NCBI GenBank assembly: GCA_964428355.1
Contig: CAYRYU010000005.1
Location: 77,616-141,615 of the forward strand
Source of the DNA: CAYRYU01 sp964428355
Lineage (GTDB): Bacteria; Muiribacteriota; Ozemobacteria; Ozemobacterales; Ozemobacteraceae
Direction of reading: 5' to 3'
DNA length: 64,000 bases
The translations under genes and the position numbers were made by a program. Shown here piece after piece: positions 42,835-53,200 of the stretch (positions are counted from its first letter, which is position 1; each line of letters begins with the position of its first letter). Below the pieces are notes generated by a model. That model did not search any database, had not been told where the DNA came from, and saw only the letters and a program-made list of their open reading frames with translations.

Positions 42835-44073
42835 TCAGAACTTCCTCATGGCCTCGGCTGGCCTGATCTTCAGTGCCCTGTGCGCTGGGTACAGGGAGGA
42901 GACCATTACCAGAACGACCATGAGCGAGACCATGATTCCCATCGCGTCGAGATCCCAGCGGCCGAATATCACCGGATCCACCTGAATCCCTGCCAACTCG
43001 GGGGTTCCCATGAACTTCGAGAAATCCATCCCGAAGTGGCGGGAATATTCCGTCGCGATCGCGGCCGTAAGGAGGCCAAGTCCCCCGCCAACGAGAGTCA
43101 GGAAAACGGATTCCGCAAAAACGACTTTTCGGATTGAGCCGGAATCGAGCCCCAACGCCCTCAAGAGGCCGAACTCCCTCGTTCGCTCCGTAACACTCAT
43201 CAACAGTGTGTTCGCAGTCCCGATGGCGATGAGGATAAAGATGATCCCCATCATTATCGCACCCTGGACGGTATCTATCCGTATCCCGCCGTAAAGTTCG
43301 GGCATCGCTTCCATCCAGGGGTAGGCCTTAACCGATGCTGGAATGGGGATGCTCTTTCCGACGGAGGAAAGAAACTCCGGCATCCTGGCCCGGTCCTTTA
43401 GAATCACTGCGATCTCGTGGACGGCGTCGGCCCTCCCGAAAACGCTGGAAAGACACTCCCTGTCGAGAAAGATCATGTCGCCGTCGACCTGGGAAACCCC
43501 GCTCTGGAAAATCCCGCACACCCGGAAAAGCTCGTTGGCGATCTTCCCCCCGGAATCCTGGAAGGAAAGAACCAGCTTGTTGCCGACCTTGACCTGCAGT
43601 CGCTGCGCCAGTTTCACACCGATGTAGGCCTTGCCCCTGTCGTAACCCGTGGGGATGTTTCCCGCCACCATCGTTTTCCGCGCGAGAACCGGATTCGCGG
43701 TTTTTTCGGCCTCGACATCGACGCCGAGGAAAAGGGCCCCCTTGCTTTCGCGGCTCGACTGGGCGAGACCGGGAACGATCAGCCGCGGGAAGACGCTTTC
43801 GACGAGAGGATCCTTCCTGACCGCGGCGAGGATTTCCCCGGGGGGAAAGCACTGGGTCGTCTTCCTCTCCTTGAGATATCCGTCAAGATAGAAGCCGACG
43901 TGTCCGCTTCCCGCACGGGTTCCATCGTATATCATCTTCTCGTAGGACCCCACCGCGAGGTTCCTGAAGAAGATCGTGACCGCCAACCCTCCTGCTATTG
44001 AGAGCAACTGGAGGAAGGTCCGGCCACGGTTCCGCCAAAGATTCCGCCAGCCCATTTTCAGCCAGATCGACAT
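42835..44073 (-). CDS. FtsX-like ABC permease (LolC/E type), second subunit
   Basis: The 412-residue protein starts MSIWLKMGWRNLWRNRGRTF, the typical N-terminus of this family. One span follows, then a ~220-residue periplasmic domain and three spans in a C-terminal FtsX domain (MMGIIFILIAIGTANTLLMS, VFAESVFLTLVGGGLGLLTA, IMVSLMVVLVMVSSLYPA). GGAGGACGGA sets the ATG at 44073; the long upstream ORF extension to 44916 overlaps the previous permease in another frame and is spurious. It pairs with the next-upstream paralogue. Confidence 0.92.
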   Translation of the reverse strand: MSIWLKMGWRNLWRNRGRTFLQLLSIAGGLAVTIFFRNLAVGSYEKMIYDGTRAGSGHVGFYLDGYLKERKTTQCFPPGEILAAVRKDPLVESVFPRLIVPGLAQSSRESKGALFLGVDVEAEKTANPVLARKTMVAGNIPTGYDRGKAYIGVKLAQRLQVKVGNKLVLSFQDSGGKIANELFRVCGIFQSGVSQVDGDMIFLDRECLSSVFGRADAVHEIAVILKDRARMPEFLSSVGKSIPIPASVKAYPWMEAMPELYGGIRIDTVQGAIMMGIIFILIAIGTANTLLMSVTERTREFGLLRALGLDSGSIRKVVFAESVFLTLVGGGLGLLTAAIATEYSRHFGMDFSKFMGTPELAGIQVDPVIFGRWDLDAMGIMVSLMVVLVMVSSLYPAHRALKIRPAEAMRKF

Positions 44074-44084
44074 TCCGTCCTCCT

Positions 44085-45320
44085 TCAGGAATCCCGCAGA
44101 GCTTCCACCGGTCTCAATCGGGCGAGCCGAAGGATCGGAAAAAGAGAGACCGACGCGCCGAGGATCAGCATCGCAAAAACGGGCATCAAGGTGTTGAACC
44201 CGCTTGCCCGGCTCGCGAGCTCGGCAGGCAATGCCCCACCCCCGTATGAAATCGGGGGAAGGATTCCCGTCAGATCGATCGGATACTTCATCAGGAGAAG
44301 GTTCATTCCCAATCCGAGCACACCCCCGATCAAACCTGAAAGTCCGCTCAGGAGGAGGGATTCCGTGAAGATCAGAAACCCCAGCCTGACCTTGGTGAGT
44401 CCTATCGCCCCGAGGATCGCGAACTCCCTCAGTCTTTCGAGGAATGCCATGTTCATGACGTTCACCGTCACCAGAAAGACCGCGAAATAGAAGATGATCA
44501 TCATGAATACCTGGATCCCGGCCCAGATATCCAGGATCACGGCCATCTGGGGGATGAGCTTCTGCCATATGGTCATCAGAAGGCGGGGGTTGCCTTTTCC
44601 GAGCTCCTCGCCGACCCGGCGCGCCTGGAGGGGATCGTGAAGGAAAAGATTCCACTTGTGGATCCGCCCTTCGAGGGTGAACGCCGCTTGAAGAAAGGAA
44701 CGACCCACGAGCGCCAGGGAAGCGTCCCTGACATTGTCGTCCGTTTTCAAGAGCCCCTCGACGTTGAGAACCTCGGCGGCGACCGATCCGTCGGATGCCT
44801 GGCCCATCATGACTATCTCGCTGCCCACAGTTGCCTCGAGGCGGCTTGCGAGTCCCTCCCCGAGGATTATTCCATTCCCATCGGGACGGGTCAGGAAGGC
44901 TCCGCGGGAAACACAACGCTCTAGACGGCTCACGTTACGCTCTTCCGACGGGTCTATTCCCAGGAGTTCTGCAGCCTGGGTGAGACCGCGATCATCCTTC
45001 CCGCAGCTCAGGAGGGCGAAACAGGAAATCCTCCCGCAAACCCCCTTCACCAGAGGATTAGATAGGAACTTACTCCTCAGGGCCTCGTCATGCGGAATCG
45101 CCCTGTTGATGGAGGGTTTTTCGAAGAAGTCCGGATCGGTGATCGTGAGATGGCCATGAACGGTTTCGGTCGCGCTGTTGATGATTCCCCAGATGATTCC
45201 GTCGTTCACCCCCAACGTCAGGATGAGGAGGCTGACTGCTCCGACCATTGCCGTGGCGGTCAGGAAGGTCCGGCGCTTGTTCCGAAGCAGGTTTCTGAAC
45301 CCGAGCTTGAGGAAGAGCAT
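44085..45320 (-). CDS. FtsX-like ABC permease (LolC/E type), first subunit
   Basis: The 411-residue protein begins MLFLKLGFRNLLRNKRRTFL and has the same four-span layout: one N-terminal span, a ~210-residue periplasmic domain, then an FtsX domain with VMNMAFLERLREFAILGAIG. It is a diverged paralogue of the adjacent permease, so the pair probably forms a LolC/LolE-like heterodimer with the ATPase. One base separates its start codon region from the LolA-like gene stop, pointing to coupled translation. Confidence 0.92.
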   Translation of the reverse strand: MLFLKLGFRNLLRNKRRTFLTATAMVGAVSLLILTLGVNDGIIWGIINSATETVHGHLTITDPDFFEKPSINRAIPHDEALRSKFLSNPLVKGVCGRISCFALLSCGKDDRGLTQAAELLGIDPSEERNVSRLERCVSRGAFLTRPDGNGIILGEGLASRLEATVGSEIVMMGQASDGSVAAEVLNVEGLLKTDDNVRDASLALVGRSFLQAAFTLEGRIHKWNLFLHDPLQARRVGEELGKGNPRLLMTIWQKLIPQMAVILDIWAGIQVFMMIIFYFAVFLVTVNVMNMAFLERLREFAILGAIGLTKVRLGFLIFTESLLLSGLSGLIGGVLGLGMNLLLMKYPIDLTGILPPISYGGGALPAELASRASGFNTLMPVFAMLILGASVSLFPILRLARLRPVEALRDS

Positions 45321-45321
45321 C

Positions 45322-46170
45322 TTATTGCCTCCGGAGAGACTGAACGGAGAAGAGGTTCCCCGGAATCTTAGCGTCGAACTCGAGGTTCTCGAAAACGACT
45401 TCTGTTGACTCCTGCGGGGTTTCGACGGGGACGATCTTCATCCGCAGGCAGACCCAGCGACCGGAGACCATCTCCGCCCTGTCGAAACCCATCGTCCGGA
45501 CTTTGGTCCCGGTCTCGTCGAAGTAGTCGACGGAGATCGGAAGTCGTTTCCCGAGGTCGATCGTGTAGACGAGCTTTCCCCACACGACAGCGGCGTTGGG
45601 CCTGGGGACAGCGTTCACGATAATGGTTTGCTCGTCCCCCCCCGCGCGGGACAGGTCGTACATCTCGTCGACCTTGTCTTCCTTCACCAGGTCGTCGTTC
45701 GTGAAATGGCTTCCCATCCACCTGTCGCCCATCAGGCTCGAGGGTATCTTCACGAGCCGGTCGATCTTGGGAAAGAAGTTCCAGATGTCCTCCTTCACCT
45801 TTAGGGTGCAGGTTCCCCTTTCCTTGGCAGGATCGACGACCCTTGCCAGGAACCGGTCCCGACCTTCGCTCCAGGTGTCCATCACGAGGGAGCGCTTCCA
45901 GTCCCTGGTGGAAATGTTCATTCTCATCCGTCCCCGGGAGGTATCTCCCCGGTGCTGGGTTTCCACAGCCTTGACCAGGGCCCTGAGTTCCTCTTCGGTC
46001 TGTGGGGATTTCTGGATCGTATCGCCAGCCACGCTCCTGCACATGACCGGGGTCAGGATCAGGTTCAGCAGCAGGAAAATTCTTGCCGCAAGGCAAACCA
46101 TGTTCCCGGGAGTCCTTCCAGGTCGGGGGCAATCACTTCCCGCAGAGTTGCGGTAAATCCCACCAATCAT
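45322..46170 (-). CDS. LolA-like outer membrane lipoprotein-sorting protein
   Basis: The 282-residue exported protein has a hydrophobic signal (about residues 24-50, AARIFLLLNLILTPVMC) and a mature part of the LolA-like family often annotated as outer membrane lipoprotein-sorting protein. Key stretches are RGRMRMNISTRDWKRSLVMD, DIWNFFPKIDRLVKIPSSLM, MGSHFTNDDLVKED and WGKLVYTIDLGKRLP. Such proteins form a half-barrel that carries a lipid or acyl chain through the periplasm. GGAGGATGAGCG precedes the ATG at 46170. It lies between tetR and the permeases, so it is the probable shuttle of this export system. Confidence 0.85.
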   Translation of the reverse strand: MIGGIYRNSAGSDCPRPGRTPGNMVCLAARIFLLLNLILTPVMCRSVAGDTIQKSPQTEEELRALVKAVETQHRGDTSRGRMRMNISTRDWKRSLVMDTWSEGRDRFLARVVDPAKERGTCTLKVKEDIWNFFPKIDRLVKIPSSLMGDRWMGSHFTNDDLVKEDKVDEMYDLSRAGGDEQTIIVNAVPRPNAAVVWGKLVYTIDLGKRLPISVDYFDETGTKVRTMGFDRAEMVSGRWVCLRMKIVPVETPQESTEVVFENLEFDAKIPGNLFSVQSLRRQ

Positions 46171-46222
46171 CGCTCATCCTCCATTCTTCGTTGAATCGAA
46201 AAGGAACCGTCAGGGAATGACT

Positions 46223-46915
46223 TCAGGACCGCCGGGAGCGGTTCCCGGAGGAACCACTTCCTGTCCTGGGGCGGGGGGGCCGTGGAAGTTCCGGGGAGGC
46301 CGGAACTCGGATCGCGGCGAAAAACATGTCCAGGAAGAAATCCATCTGACTCGAGAAATCGAAATGGCCCCGCTCGATGAAGGCGTGGGAGCAGAGTCCA
46401 TGGAGAAAAGCGGTGAGATTGACCGCATGTTTTCCTGCGTCCCTTGCCGCTTCCGGCCGGAAGCTCCCCTCCTTGGCACCCTGGGAGATGATTCCCGAAA
46501 TGAGTTTTTCCGTACTTCCCTGGGTCCGGGAGTAGAAATCGGAATGAACCAGGAACTCATCCCCCTTCTGTATCAACTGCATCATGCTCATGACGAGCCC
46601 CATTATCCTGGGGTCTTCCATGACCGGGCCTATGCTCTTCCGCATGAAGGCTCTCAACCGGGCCTCAGGATCGCGGATCGGGCCGATGGCCTCCCCGATG
46701 GTCCTTCCGGTGTCCTCCGCCCAGGCTTCCAGTGCGGCGATGATCAACTCCTCCTTCGACTGGAAATACTCGTAGACGGTTCCCTTTCCGACGCCGGCTC
46801 TATCGGCAATGTCGCTGACGGAGGACCCTTCGAACCCGTCCTCCGCGAAAACGGCCAACGCCGCAAGGGCGATTTCCTTCTTCTTTCTTGCCTTGTCCAC
46901 CTTTTTCGGAGACAC
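46223..46915 (-). CDS. TetR-family transcriptional regulator
   Basis: The 230-residue protein has the TetR N-terminal helix-turn-helix (ALAVFAEDGFEGSSVSDIAD, then RAGVGKGTVYEYFQSKEELI) and a long helical ligand-binding domain. I start it at the GTG at 46915, which has GGGGGGAAAGAGAC upstream and leaves the promoter and both palindromes outside the gene; a TTG at 46993 lies within the operator. The Pro/Arg/Ser-rich last ~25 residues look disordered. It heads the operon and should repress it until a hydrophobic ligand binds. Confidence 0.93.
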   Translation of the reverse strand: MSPKKVDKARKKKEIALAALAVFAEDGFEGSSVSDIADRAGVGKGTVYEYFQSKEELIIAALEAWAEDTGRTIGEAIGPIRDPEARLRAFMRKSIGPVMEDPRIMGLVMSMMQLIQKGDEFLVHSDFYSRTQGSTEKLISGIISQGAKEGSFRPEAARDAGKHAVNLTAFLHGLCSHAFIERGHFDFSSQMDFFLDMFFAAIRVPASPELPRPPRPRTGSGSSGNRSRRS

Positions 46916-46941
46916 GTCTCTTTCCCCCCCGGATCTATTTC

Positions 46942-46993
46942 GACCGACCAGTCGGTCATCAACCATTCTATTATCGACCGATCGGTCGGTCAA
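46942..46993 (-). promoter_or_regulatory. Promoter with two TetR-type operator palindromes
   Basis: On the minus strand, TTGACC (plus 46988-46993), a 17-base spacer and TAGAAT (plus 46965-46970) form the promoter. Operator 1, CGACCGATCGGTCG (46975-46988), fills the spacer. Operator 2, GACCGAC-CA-GTCGGTC (46942-46957), covers the start of transcription. Their centres are 32 bases apart, about three helical turns. This is a strong case for autorepression. Confidence 0.85.
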
Positions 46994-47136
46994 GTTGAAT
47001 CATAGAAAATCCGTGCTTTTTGGGCATTGGCGTCCCGCCATGCCTCCCCGATGTGATATCCTTCCCGAAGCAAATTCAGGCATGAGTTTCCAGGGAATCC
47101 CAGGACGGACAGGGAAGAGTCGATGAGAGCTGATCG

Positions 47137-50100
47137 GTGGAAATAGGCAGAACCGGAAAGCCGGTGGGAGGGGGTGGCTCCATCTCCGGGTGGCGATTCC
47201 TTCGTCTACCCATGGCGCTATGCCTTCTCCCGCTTGTCATCCTGCTCTGGGACCCGCTGGACGAGCCCCGTCGAATCAGGGAGGACCTTGTCGAGGAGTG
47301 GCTGACCCGGACACAGTTCATAGTCAAGGACATCCAGAGGCTAGGCAACCTCCGCTCCTGGGTGGGAGACCTGAACGGAAAGCTGAACCGGTTCCTTTCC
47401 CGGTCCGTCAGGCCTGGAATCCGACCGCGGGAGTTCGCGGCCCTCCTTTCCGAAGGCAAGCGGCGCCTTTCAGCGCCAGAGTATCGTGGCTGGCGAATTT
47501 ACGGCGTAGCCTTCCCCGATGGGGATACGTCAAAGATGCCCGAATTCTGTCAAGGCCCGGGATTGGGCAACGGGAGCAGGTTCCTTCCGGCCTCTTTCTT
47601 CCGGGATCTCGGGCAGGGTTACTACTCTTCCCCCAAACACGGGCCAACCCAGCGAAACTGGCTTCCTTCCCTGAGAAACCTGTTTGGCCCGGTTCTTTTT
47701 CTCGACTCCTTCCTTCCGGAGAACCGTGGCAAACCTGTGTTTGTCATCCACCAACGGCGTTATTGGGCGCTTACCTGGGATTTCGTTCAGCTTGAGGGGA
47801 GGCCCGTCGGAGGGTACATTTCCCTTTTCCCGGTATCCACGGAGCCATCCCAACTTGCGCTCAAATGGATTCTGAAGAAATGGCGTCCACCTTTCGACAT
47901 TCCCGGGTGCCAGATCGTTTTTATCCGGTTCCCCGGGAAACCCGGAGAAAGGGCCTCCCTTCTCTGTCGAACGCCGGTGGCGAGTTCTCCGGCATTTCCA
48001 TTCATACGGGGGCTTGCGGACACCGTGAGAGTTGAACCCGGGCACCTGGTCAACAGCCGGGAGTATGAGCGATTTTTAGTCCTTGTCGCCCTTGGAGAGA
48101 GCCTGTCCGGTTTTCCCTGGCTCAGGGGACATCTTAACGGCTTCACGATCTCGTGGAAAAGATTCTTCCGTCTCAACCTTTCAAGCACCAGGGATTGGCT
48201 GGGACGAACCACCCTCGAAAACCTGTATCCAGACCGTTTCATCGAGATGGGAAAGTTCTGGGGCCGTATCATCCCACTTTCAGGCAGCACGAGATCGTTC
48301 GGCCTCCTGGTCTTCCCCCGCCCCAAACAGGCTCCACCTTTTCGGGAACGGGTGGGAAAGACATGGGCTTCCTTGTTAGTGCTGGGGTTGTTGGGCATTC
48401 TCGCGGTTCGAATCCGATTCGGTGAGATCCCTCTCCCCGGGATCCGGGTCAGCCTGACGAGTTGGTTCCTCGGGATGATAGCCCTTCCGGGCGTTCTGGT
48501 CCTGGGTGCAAGCGCAGGGTTTCTTTCGGATCTCAACTCGAACCTCGACGAAAAAGCACGCCTTTCGATCGCCCGGCAGTTGTACAAGGTCGATTCCCAG
48601 GCTGCGGCCCTGCTCCAGGAGCAATCCCGGAAGGTGACCGTGCTGCTCAAGGATCCCCAGATCGCCCAATCCATCTGGGATATCCAATGGGATGGAAAAA
48701 GCCCTGAGGCTTTCATGCAGGGCATCCGAGACAGACTCCGGGCAGAGTCGATACCCCTTCTTGCGTTGACCGTGACCGGAATCCGCCAGTTCTATTTCGA
48801 CTGGTTCTCCGATTCCGTCTCTTCAGAAACCAAGGATGATCTGAGCCGCTTCTTCTTCGAGTTTTCCACCGCCCTGACCCAATCAAGGAAGGATTGGGAA
48901 GATTCCTGGGACCCCAAACCGGGGCAAAGAACGTATTCCCGGCCCCCCACCTTCAACTTCGAGCTGATCAGGGCGAGTTTGTTGAACCAATCCTGGACCT
49001 GCCACCGTTTCCGGGTTGCAGGGAAGGATCGTGTTACTTTCCATGGGGCATTGCCCTTCAAGGGGAGATTTCCATTTGCAGTTTTCCTGATGTGGGAGCT
49101 GGGCGATCTTCTGAAAAACCAGCTCACCGAGGTCATTTCCAGGGCGATGGTACAAGAGAGGATCGAATTGACCGCCTTCGACGAGCAACCCGACGGCTCC
49201 CTGGAAGCTCTTCCGAAAAACGTCCGTTCCCCGCCGGGAGTCGCCGACGTGGCCAAACTGGCCCGTCGGGGATTGGTTTCTCTCAAGTTCGGGGGATACA
49301 TCTATTCGGTCTTCCAGAGCAACAATATTCCCGGAATCGTCCTGGTGGGGCGAATCCCGCAAGAGCCCATCCTCCGCGAGATCCTGGACGCCCAGTTCAA
49401 GGTGGCGGGGATCGCCTTCGGAACGATCTCCCTGGTATTTCTGGTTGGATTCGGCCTCTCAAGGTGGCTGGGCGAGCCCATGGTGAACATGACCCGTGTT
49501 CTGGAAAGGATTTCCGAAGGTGACCTTGGGAACTTCCTTCCCGAAGGAAGGACGGACGAGGTCGGGAAGGTAATGAACGGACTCAACGAGATGATCCGGT
49601 CCCTCCAGGAACGTCGCAGCATCAGCACATTCGTCTCCCCGCAGGTTCTGGACATCCTCCAGGACGAGAATCGGGAGAGTGCGATGAAACCGGCAGTTCG
49701 TTCGGTTGCGTTCCTCGTTTCGGACATCCGTGGTTTCACCGGCCTATCCGAGTCCCAACCTCCCCAGACTGTTTTTTCCCTCTTGAACCGGCATCTAGAG
49801 GGCATGTCGAAGGCGATCCAGGCGAACGGTGGGGTCATCGACCGGTTCATCGGGGACGCAATCCAGGCCGTTTTTTACCCGATGGGAGAGGAACCGCCGG
49901 TACTTCGGGCGGTTCGGGCGGGAATCCACATGATGAAGGTTCACAGGTCGGGCAGGGCAGGCAACCTCTCGGATTTCGCCGTGGATTTTCAGATCGGGGT
50001 CGGGATCACGCAGGGCGAGGTCGTTACCGGAATCGTCGGGGATCCCCAGGTCAGGCTCGACCTGACGGTGCTTGGGGACATCGTCCAAAGGGCGGAAACC

Positions 50101-50253
50101 CTCGAGTCATCTTCCAGGAATGGCCGATTTTCCCGTATCGTCGTGGGAAGCGAATTGAAGGACCTCGTTGGATCCAGATGGCCTCTGGTCCCAGTCGAGC
50201 AAAGCCCCGGGACGTGGGAGATCGCACTCGATCCCTCGGAGGCCCCGTCATGA
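47137..50253 (+). CDS. Membrane HAMP-class III cyclase, keeps metal Asp pair but lost Asn/Arg
   Basis: This 1038-residue protein has an N-terminal span (about 21-38), a ~370-residue extracytoplasmic region, two spans (about 410-426, 436-462), a second sensory region, a span (756-774), HAMP and a C-terminal class III nucleotide cyclase domain. Both metal aspartates are present: Asp863 in VSDIRGFTG (codon 49723) and Asp907 in FIGDAIQAVF (codon 49855). The transition-state pair is lost: VLGDIVQRAETLE has Gln984 and Thr988 where Asn and Arg are required. The base-binding Lys is Arg903. Alone it should be inactive as a homodimer. The GTG start is uncertain. It overlaps the next cyclase gene by 4 bases. 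Confidence 0.9.
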   Translation: MEIGRTGKPVGGGGSISGWRFLRLPMALCLLPLVILLWDPLDEPRRIREDLVEEWLTRTQFIVKDIQRLGNLRSWVGDLNGKLNRFLSRSVRPGIRPREFAALLSEGKRRLSAPEYRGWRIYGVAFPDGDTSKMPEFCQGPGLGNGSRFLPASFFRDLGQGYYSSPKHGPTQRNWLPSLRNLFGPVLFLDSFLPENRGKPVFVIHQRRYWALTWDFVQLEGRPVGGYISLFPVSTEPSQLALKWILKKWRPPFDIPGCQIVFIRFPGKPGERASLLCRTPVASSPAFPFIRGLADTVRVEPGHLVNSREYERFLVLVALGESLSGFPWLRGHLNGFTISWKRFFRLNLSSTRDWLGRTTLENLYPDRFIEMGKFWGRIIPLSGSTRSFGLLVFPRPKQAPPFRERVGKTWASLLVLGLLGILAVRIRFGEIPLPGIRVSLTSWFLGMIALPGVLVLGASAGFLSDLNSNLDEKARLSIARQLYKVDSQAAALLQEQSRKVTVLLKDPQIAQSIWDIQWDGKSPEAFMQGIRDRLRAESIPLLALTVTGIRQFYFDWFSDSVSSETKDDLSRFFFEFSTALTQSRKDWEDSWDPKPGQRTYSRPPTFNFELIRASLLNQSWTCHRFRVAGKDRVTFHGALPFKGRFPFAVFLMWELGDLLKNQLTEVISRAMVQERIELTAFDEQPDGSLEALPKNVRSPPGVADVAKLARRGLVSLKFGGYIYSVFQSNNIPGIVLVGRIPQEPILREILDAQFKVAGIAFGTISLVFLVGFGLSRWLGEPMVNMTRVLERISEGDLGNFLPEGRTDEVGKVMNGLNEMIRSLQERRSISTFVSPQVLDILQDENRESAMKPAVRSVAFLVSDIRGFTGLSESQPPQTVFSLLNRHLEGMSKAIQANGGVIDRFIGDAIQAVFYPMGEEPPVLRAVRAGIHMMKVHRSGRAGNLSDFAVDFQIGVGITQGEVVTGIVGDPQVRLDLTVLGDIVQRAETLESSSRNGRFSRIVVGSELKDLVGSRWPLVPVEQSPGTWEIALDPSEAPS

Positions 50254-53200
50254 TGAACCAGAGCGCATCTGCGGTTCCGATCCGGGACTCCCGACTTCTT
50301 TTTCTCACCACGCTCGTATGTATCCTGGCCTTCTCGACCACGGTCATCCTCGGTCTTCTGAGAGCTCTCGAGGACTCCCGCTTCCGTTTCGGGCAAGACA
50401 GCAGGAAAGCGATCCTGGAGCAGGAAGCTTCGGTCCTCTCCCGAGGCCTGTTTCCGGAAATCCGAATCTCCAGTGAACTCAAGAAGGCCGTGATCGAGGC
50501 CTCCACGGTAACGGAAGAGGGCGGACGGGACCCCGAGGTCCACACCCGGCTTTCCCGGTCGATGAAGGCCCTTTCCTCCGATCTGAGGCTGCCCATGGGC
50601 TGGGTTACCTTTTCCTTGGCACCCCCCGAAGACTCATTGTCACTCCCGACGTATGAGGCAGTCCGCCTCCGGGAACACGGAGGGGAAGAAATCGTGAAGG
50701 CTTCGCCGCAGGAGATGGAGCGATTCTGCAGGAAGCTCATCCTCACTCCAGGCGGGGACTGGTTCTCGATGGGGATCGACCAGGAGGATTTCCCCTGGCT
50801 TCCACTCGATCTTCTCGCGGAATCACCGGGGAAGAAAGCGCCGGGAACCACGCGTTTGGGAAAAAGGTCGAGCCGGGTCCTCTCGACCAAGCTCGCCCTG
50901 GGAAGGTGCCAAATGCTTGCGGATCCAAGCAACCCGTGCATTTTTTTCTGGTATCCACTTTTCGATTCGCCAAGGCTCTTTCTCGATTGCGTTCCCAGGA
51001 CTGACGATTTCGAGGAGACGCGCAAGCATCTTGCCGGGGGAATCCTTGTTTTCATCCGCCCCTCCGGGATCACCACCGAATCAGCCCTTCGGTGCCTTGC
51101 GGGAAATCTTCGGAAACGGGGCATCGCGCTTTTTCTTAGGAACGAGGCGCTTCGGAACGCGGCAGGACTTGCAGGAAACCCGCCCCCGACAGTTGGCCCT
51201 GGGGCGCAGGATTCCCTCGAATGTCTTGTTCCAACATTCCAACAGGGGGAGTTCGTCGAAGCGGTCCTTTCCATCGAGATTCCGGAAGCGGAAAAAACCT
51301 CGGGCATTTTCGTCCCGGTCATCCCCATTCTCGTGATGTGGATCCTGGGTGTAATCGTCTTTTCCCTTCCCAGCCTGTACCCGTCAGGTTCCTTCCAGAT
51401 TACTATCAGATGGCAATTGGCAGGGGTATTCCTCCTCGTCTCGGTCCCCACATTGCTGATCGGTTTCCTCTTTTTGGAGCGTTCATTCCTCGAGCGGGAG
51501 ATCGGACGCAAAGAATCGGTCAAGAAACAACTTGAACGGAAGGTCCGTGGATTCGATGAGGCGTATCTCCTCGGAGAGGCATCCACCTGCGCCGCAACCA
51601 GAGGATTGGTGGAGAGTTTCCGGACCAGACTCCTCGATTCTGGAGCCGCAACGCAAACGGGAATAATCAAGATCAATGGAACGCTGGGGGAGGCCTGCCC
51701 CAAGATACTGCAGGAAGTCGCCAACGGCGCAACGACCCTCGGACTTTCCCCACAGGCCATCATCGTCCATTTTCTCGGAAAGCCGTCCCTCATCTTCGCG
51801 GGGGGAATGGACGATGAACGTCAGGTGAATGCCTTCAGGTCTCTGTTCGGGGAGTTCGCACAGGGAATGATGAGAGCCCTCTCCGGAACGAGCGAATCGG
51901 GTACAGCCAGATCGATGCGGACAGGCCTGATGGTCGATGAAATGGTCGACATGATGGTGGCACTTTCGAAACCTGAATACTTCACGAACATGTTCCATGC
52001 CCCCTTCTCGGTCTCCGATTTCACGGTATTGGGTGTCCAGCAATTCATCTACATCCAGTTCTGCAAAGGGGGGGGGGGAAAGAGCCTTATCTTCCAGGCC
52101 ACCTGGCCGCAGAAAGCCGCAGGAATGGCGGCTTTCCGGAGTTTCATACGGACCCCCGAGGGAGTGAGGGATTGCGAACATTTCCTCCAGGTTTCCAAGC
52201 GGGATTCTCCCGACCGGGACCTCGTCTACCCTTTCTTCACGGGGACGGTTTTCGAGCGCCAGGTTCAGGGGGGAGGAAAAGTTTTCGCCTCCATTCTGGA
52301 GGAAAATGCCCAACTCCAACCCCCTTTCCTCGGGGACCTTTGTACCCAGGCCGCAGTTGCGCGAGAGCCGATCTTCAGGGAGGTTGATTCCGGGAATGAC
52401 CGCCTCCTCGCTTTTGCCTATCCCGGCCCGGCTTACGAGGGGTTCATGATTTCCGGGGCAGTCTGGCTGCGGCAATTCTTTGATCCCTTGAGGGTTTCAC
52501 GCTTTCAGGTCCGTGTTCTGACAATCGGAATCCTTGTCTTGATAGGGGTCCTGGGATACCGCGTTTCGAGGCGTTTCCTCCGGCCCATCACCACCCTTCA
52601 CGGGGCGGCAGAGAAAGTCAGGAAGGGGGATTTCACCGTACGTCTTCCGGAAGGATACGGAGGCGAGGTCGGCAACCTCTTTCGGGCCTTCAACGGCATG
52701 GTGAAGGGGGTCGAGGAAGGCCAGCTCCTCGGACGCTTCGTTTCGGAATCCGTCCAATCGGTGGCCCGTGACGTTGAAGCCGAGAAGTTCGCCCGTACCG
52801 GCATTCTGGTCGACCGGGTGATCCTGTTCCTGAAATGGCATGGTTTCGCCTGGCGGCTCCAGAAGGAGAACCCCGAGATCCTCATCCGGGACCTGAACCA
52901 TTTCGTTGAGACAATGTCCCAGATCATCCGCCGGCACGGTGGAGAAATCGACAAATTCATAGGGGACAAGATCCTGGCGGTTTTTGCCCCCGACGACACG
53001 GGGCTGGGAAATGCGGTTGAAGCCGCCATGAACACGGCAATCGAAATGACCGGCCTGATGCCCACGATCTCGAATGCACCGGGAACGGGTCTCGCGGTGG
53101 GGATCGTCACGGGTCCGGTTCTCGCGGGAATCATGGGAACGGAAGAAGTCCTTCGGCAGTTCACCGTTATCGGGGATACCGTCAACCTTGCGGCCAGACT

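Noticed and set aside
44074..44916. N-terminal extension of the second FtsX permease
   Set aside because: It overlaps the first permease in another frame, and the GGAGGACGGA site with MSIWLKMGWRNL marks the true start at 44073.
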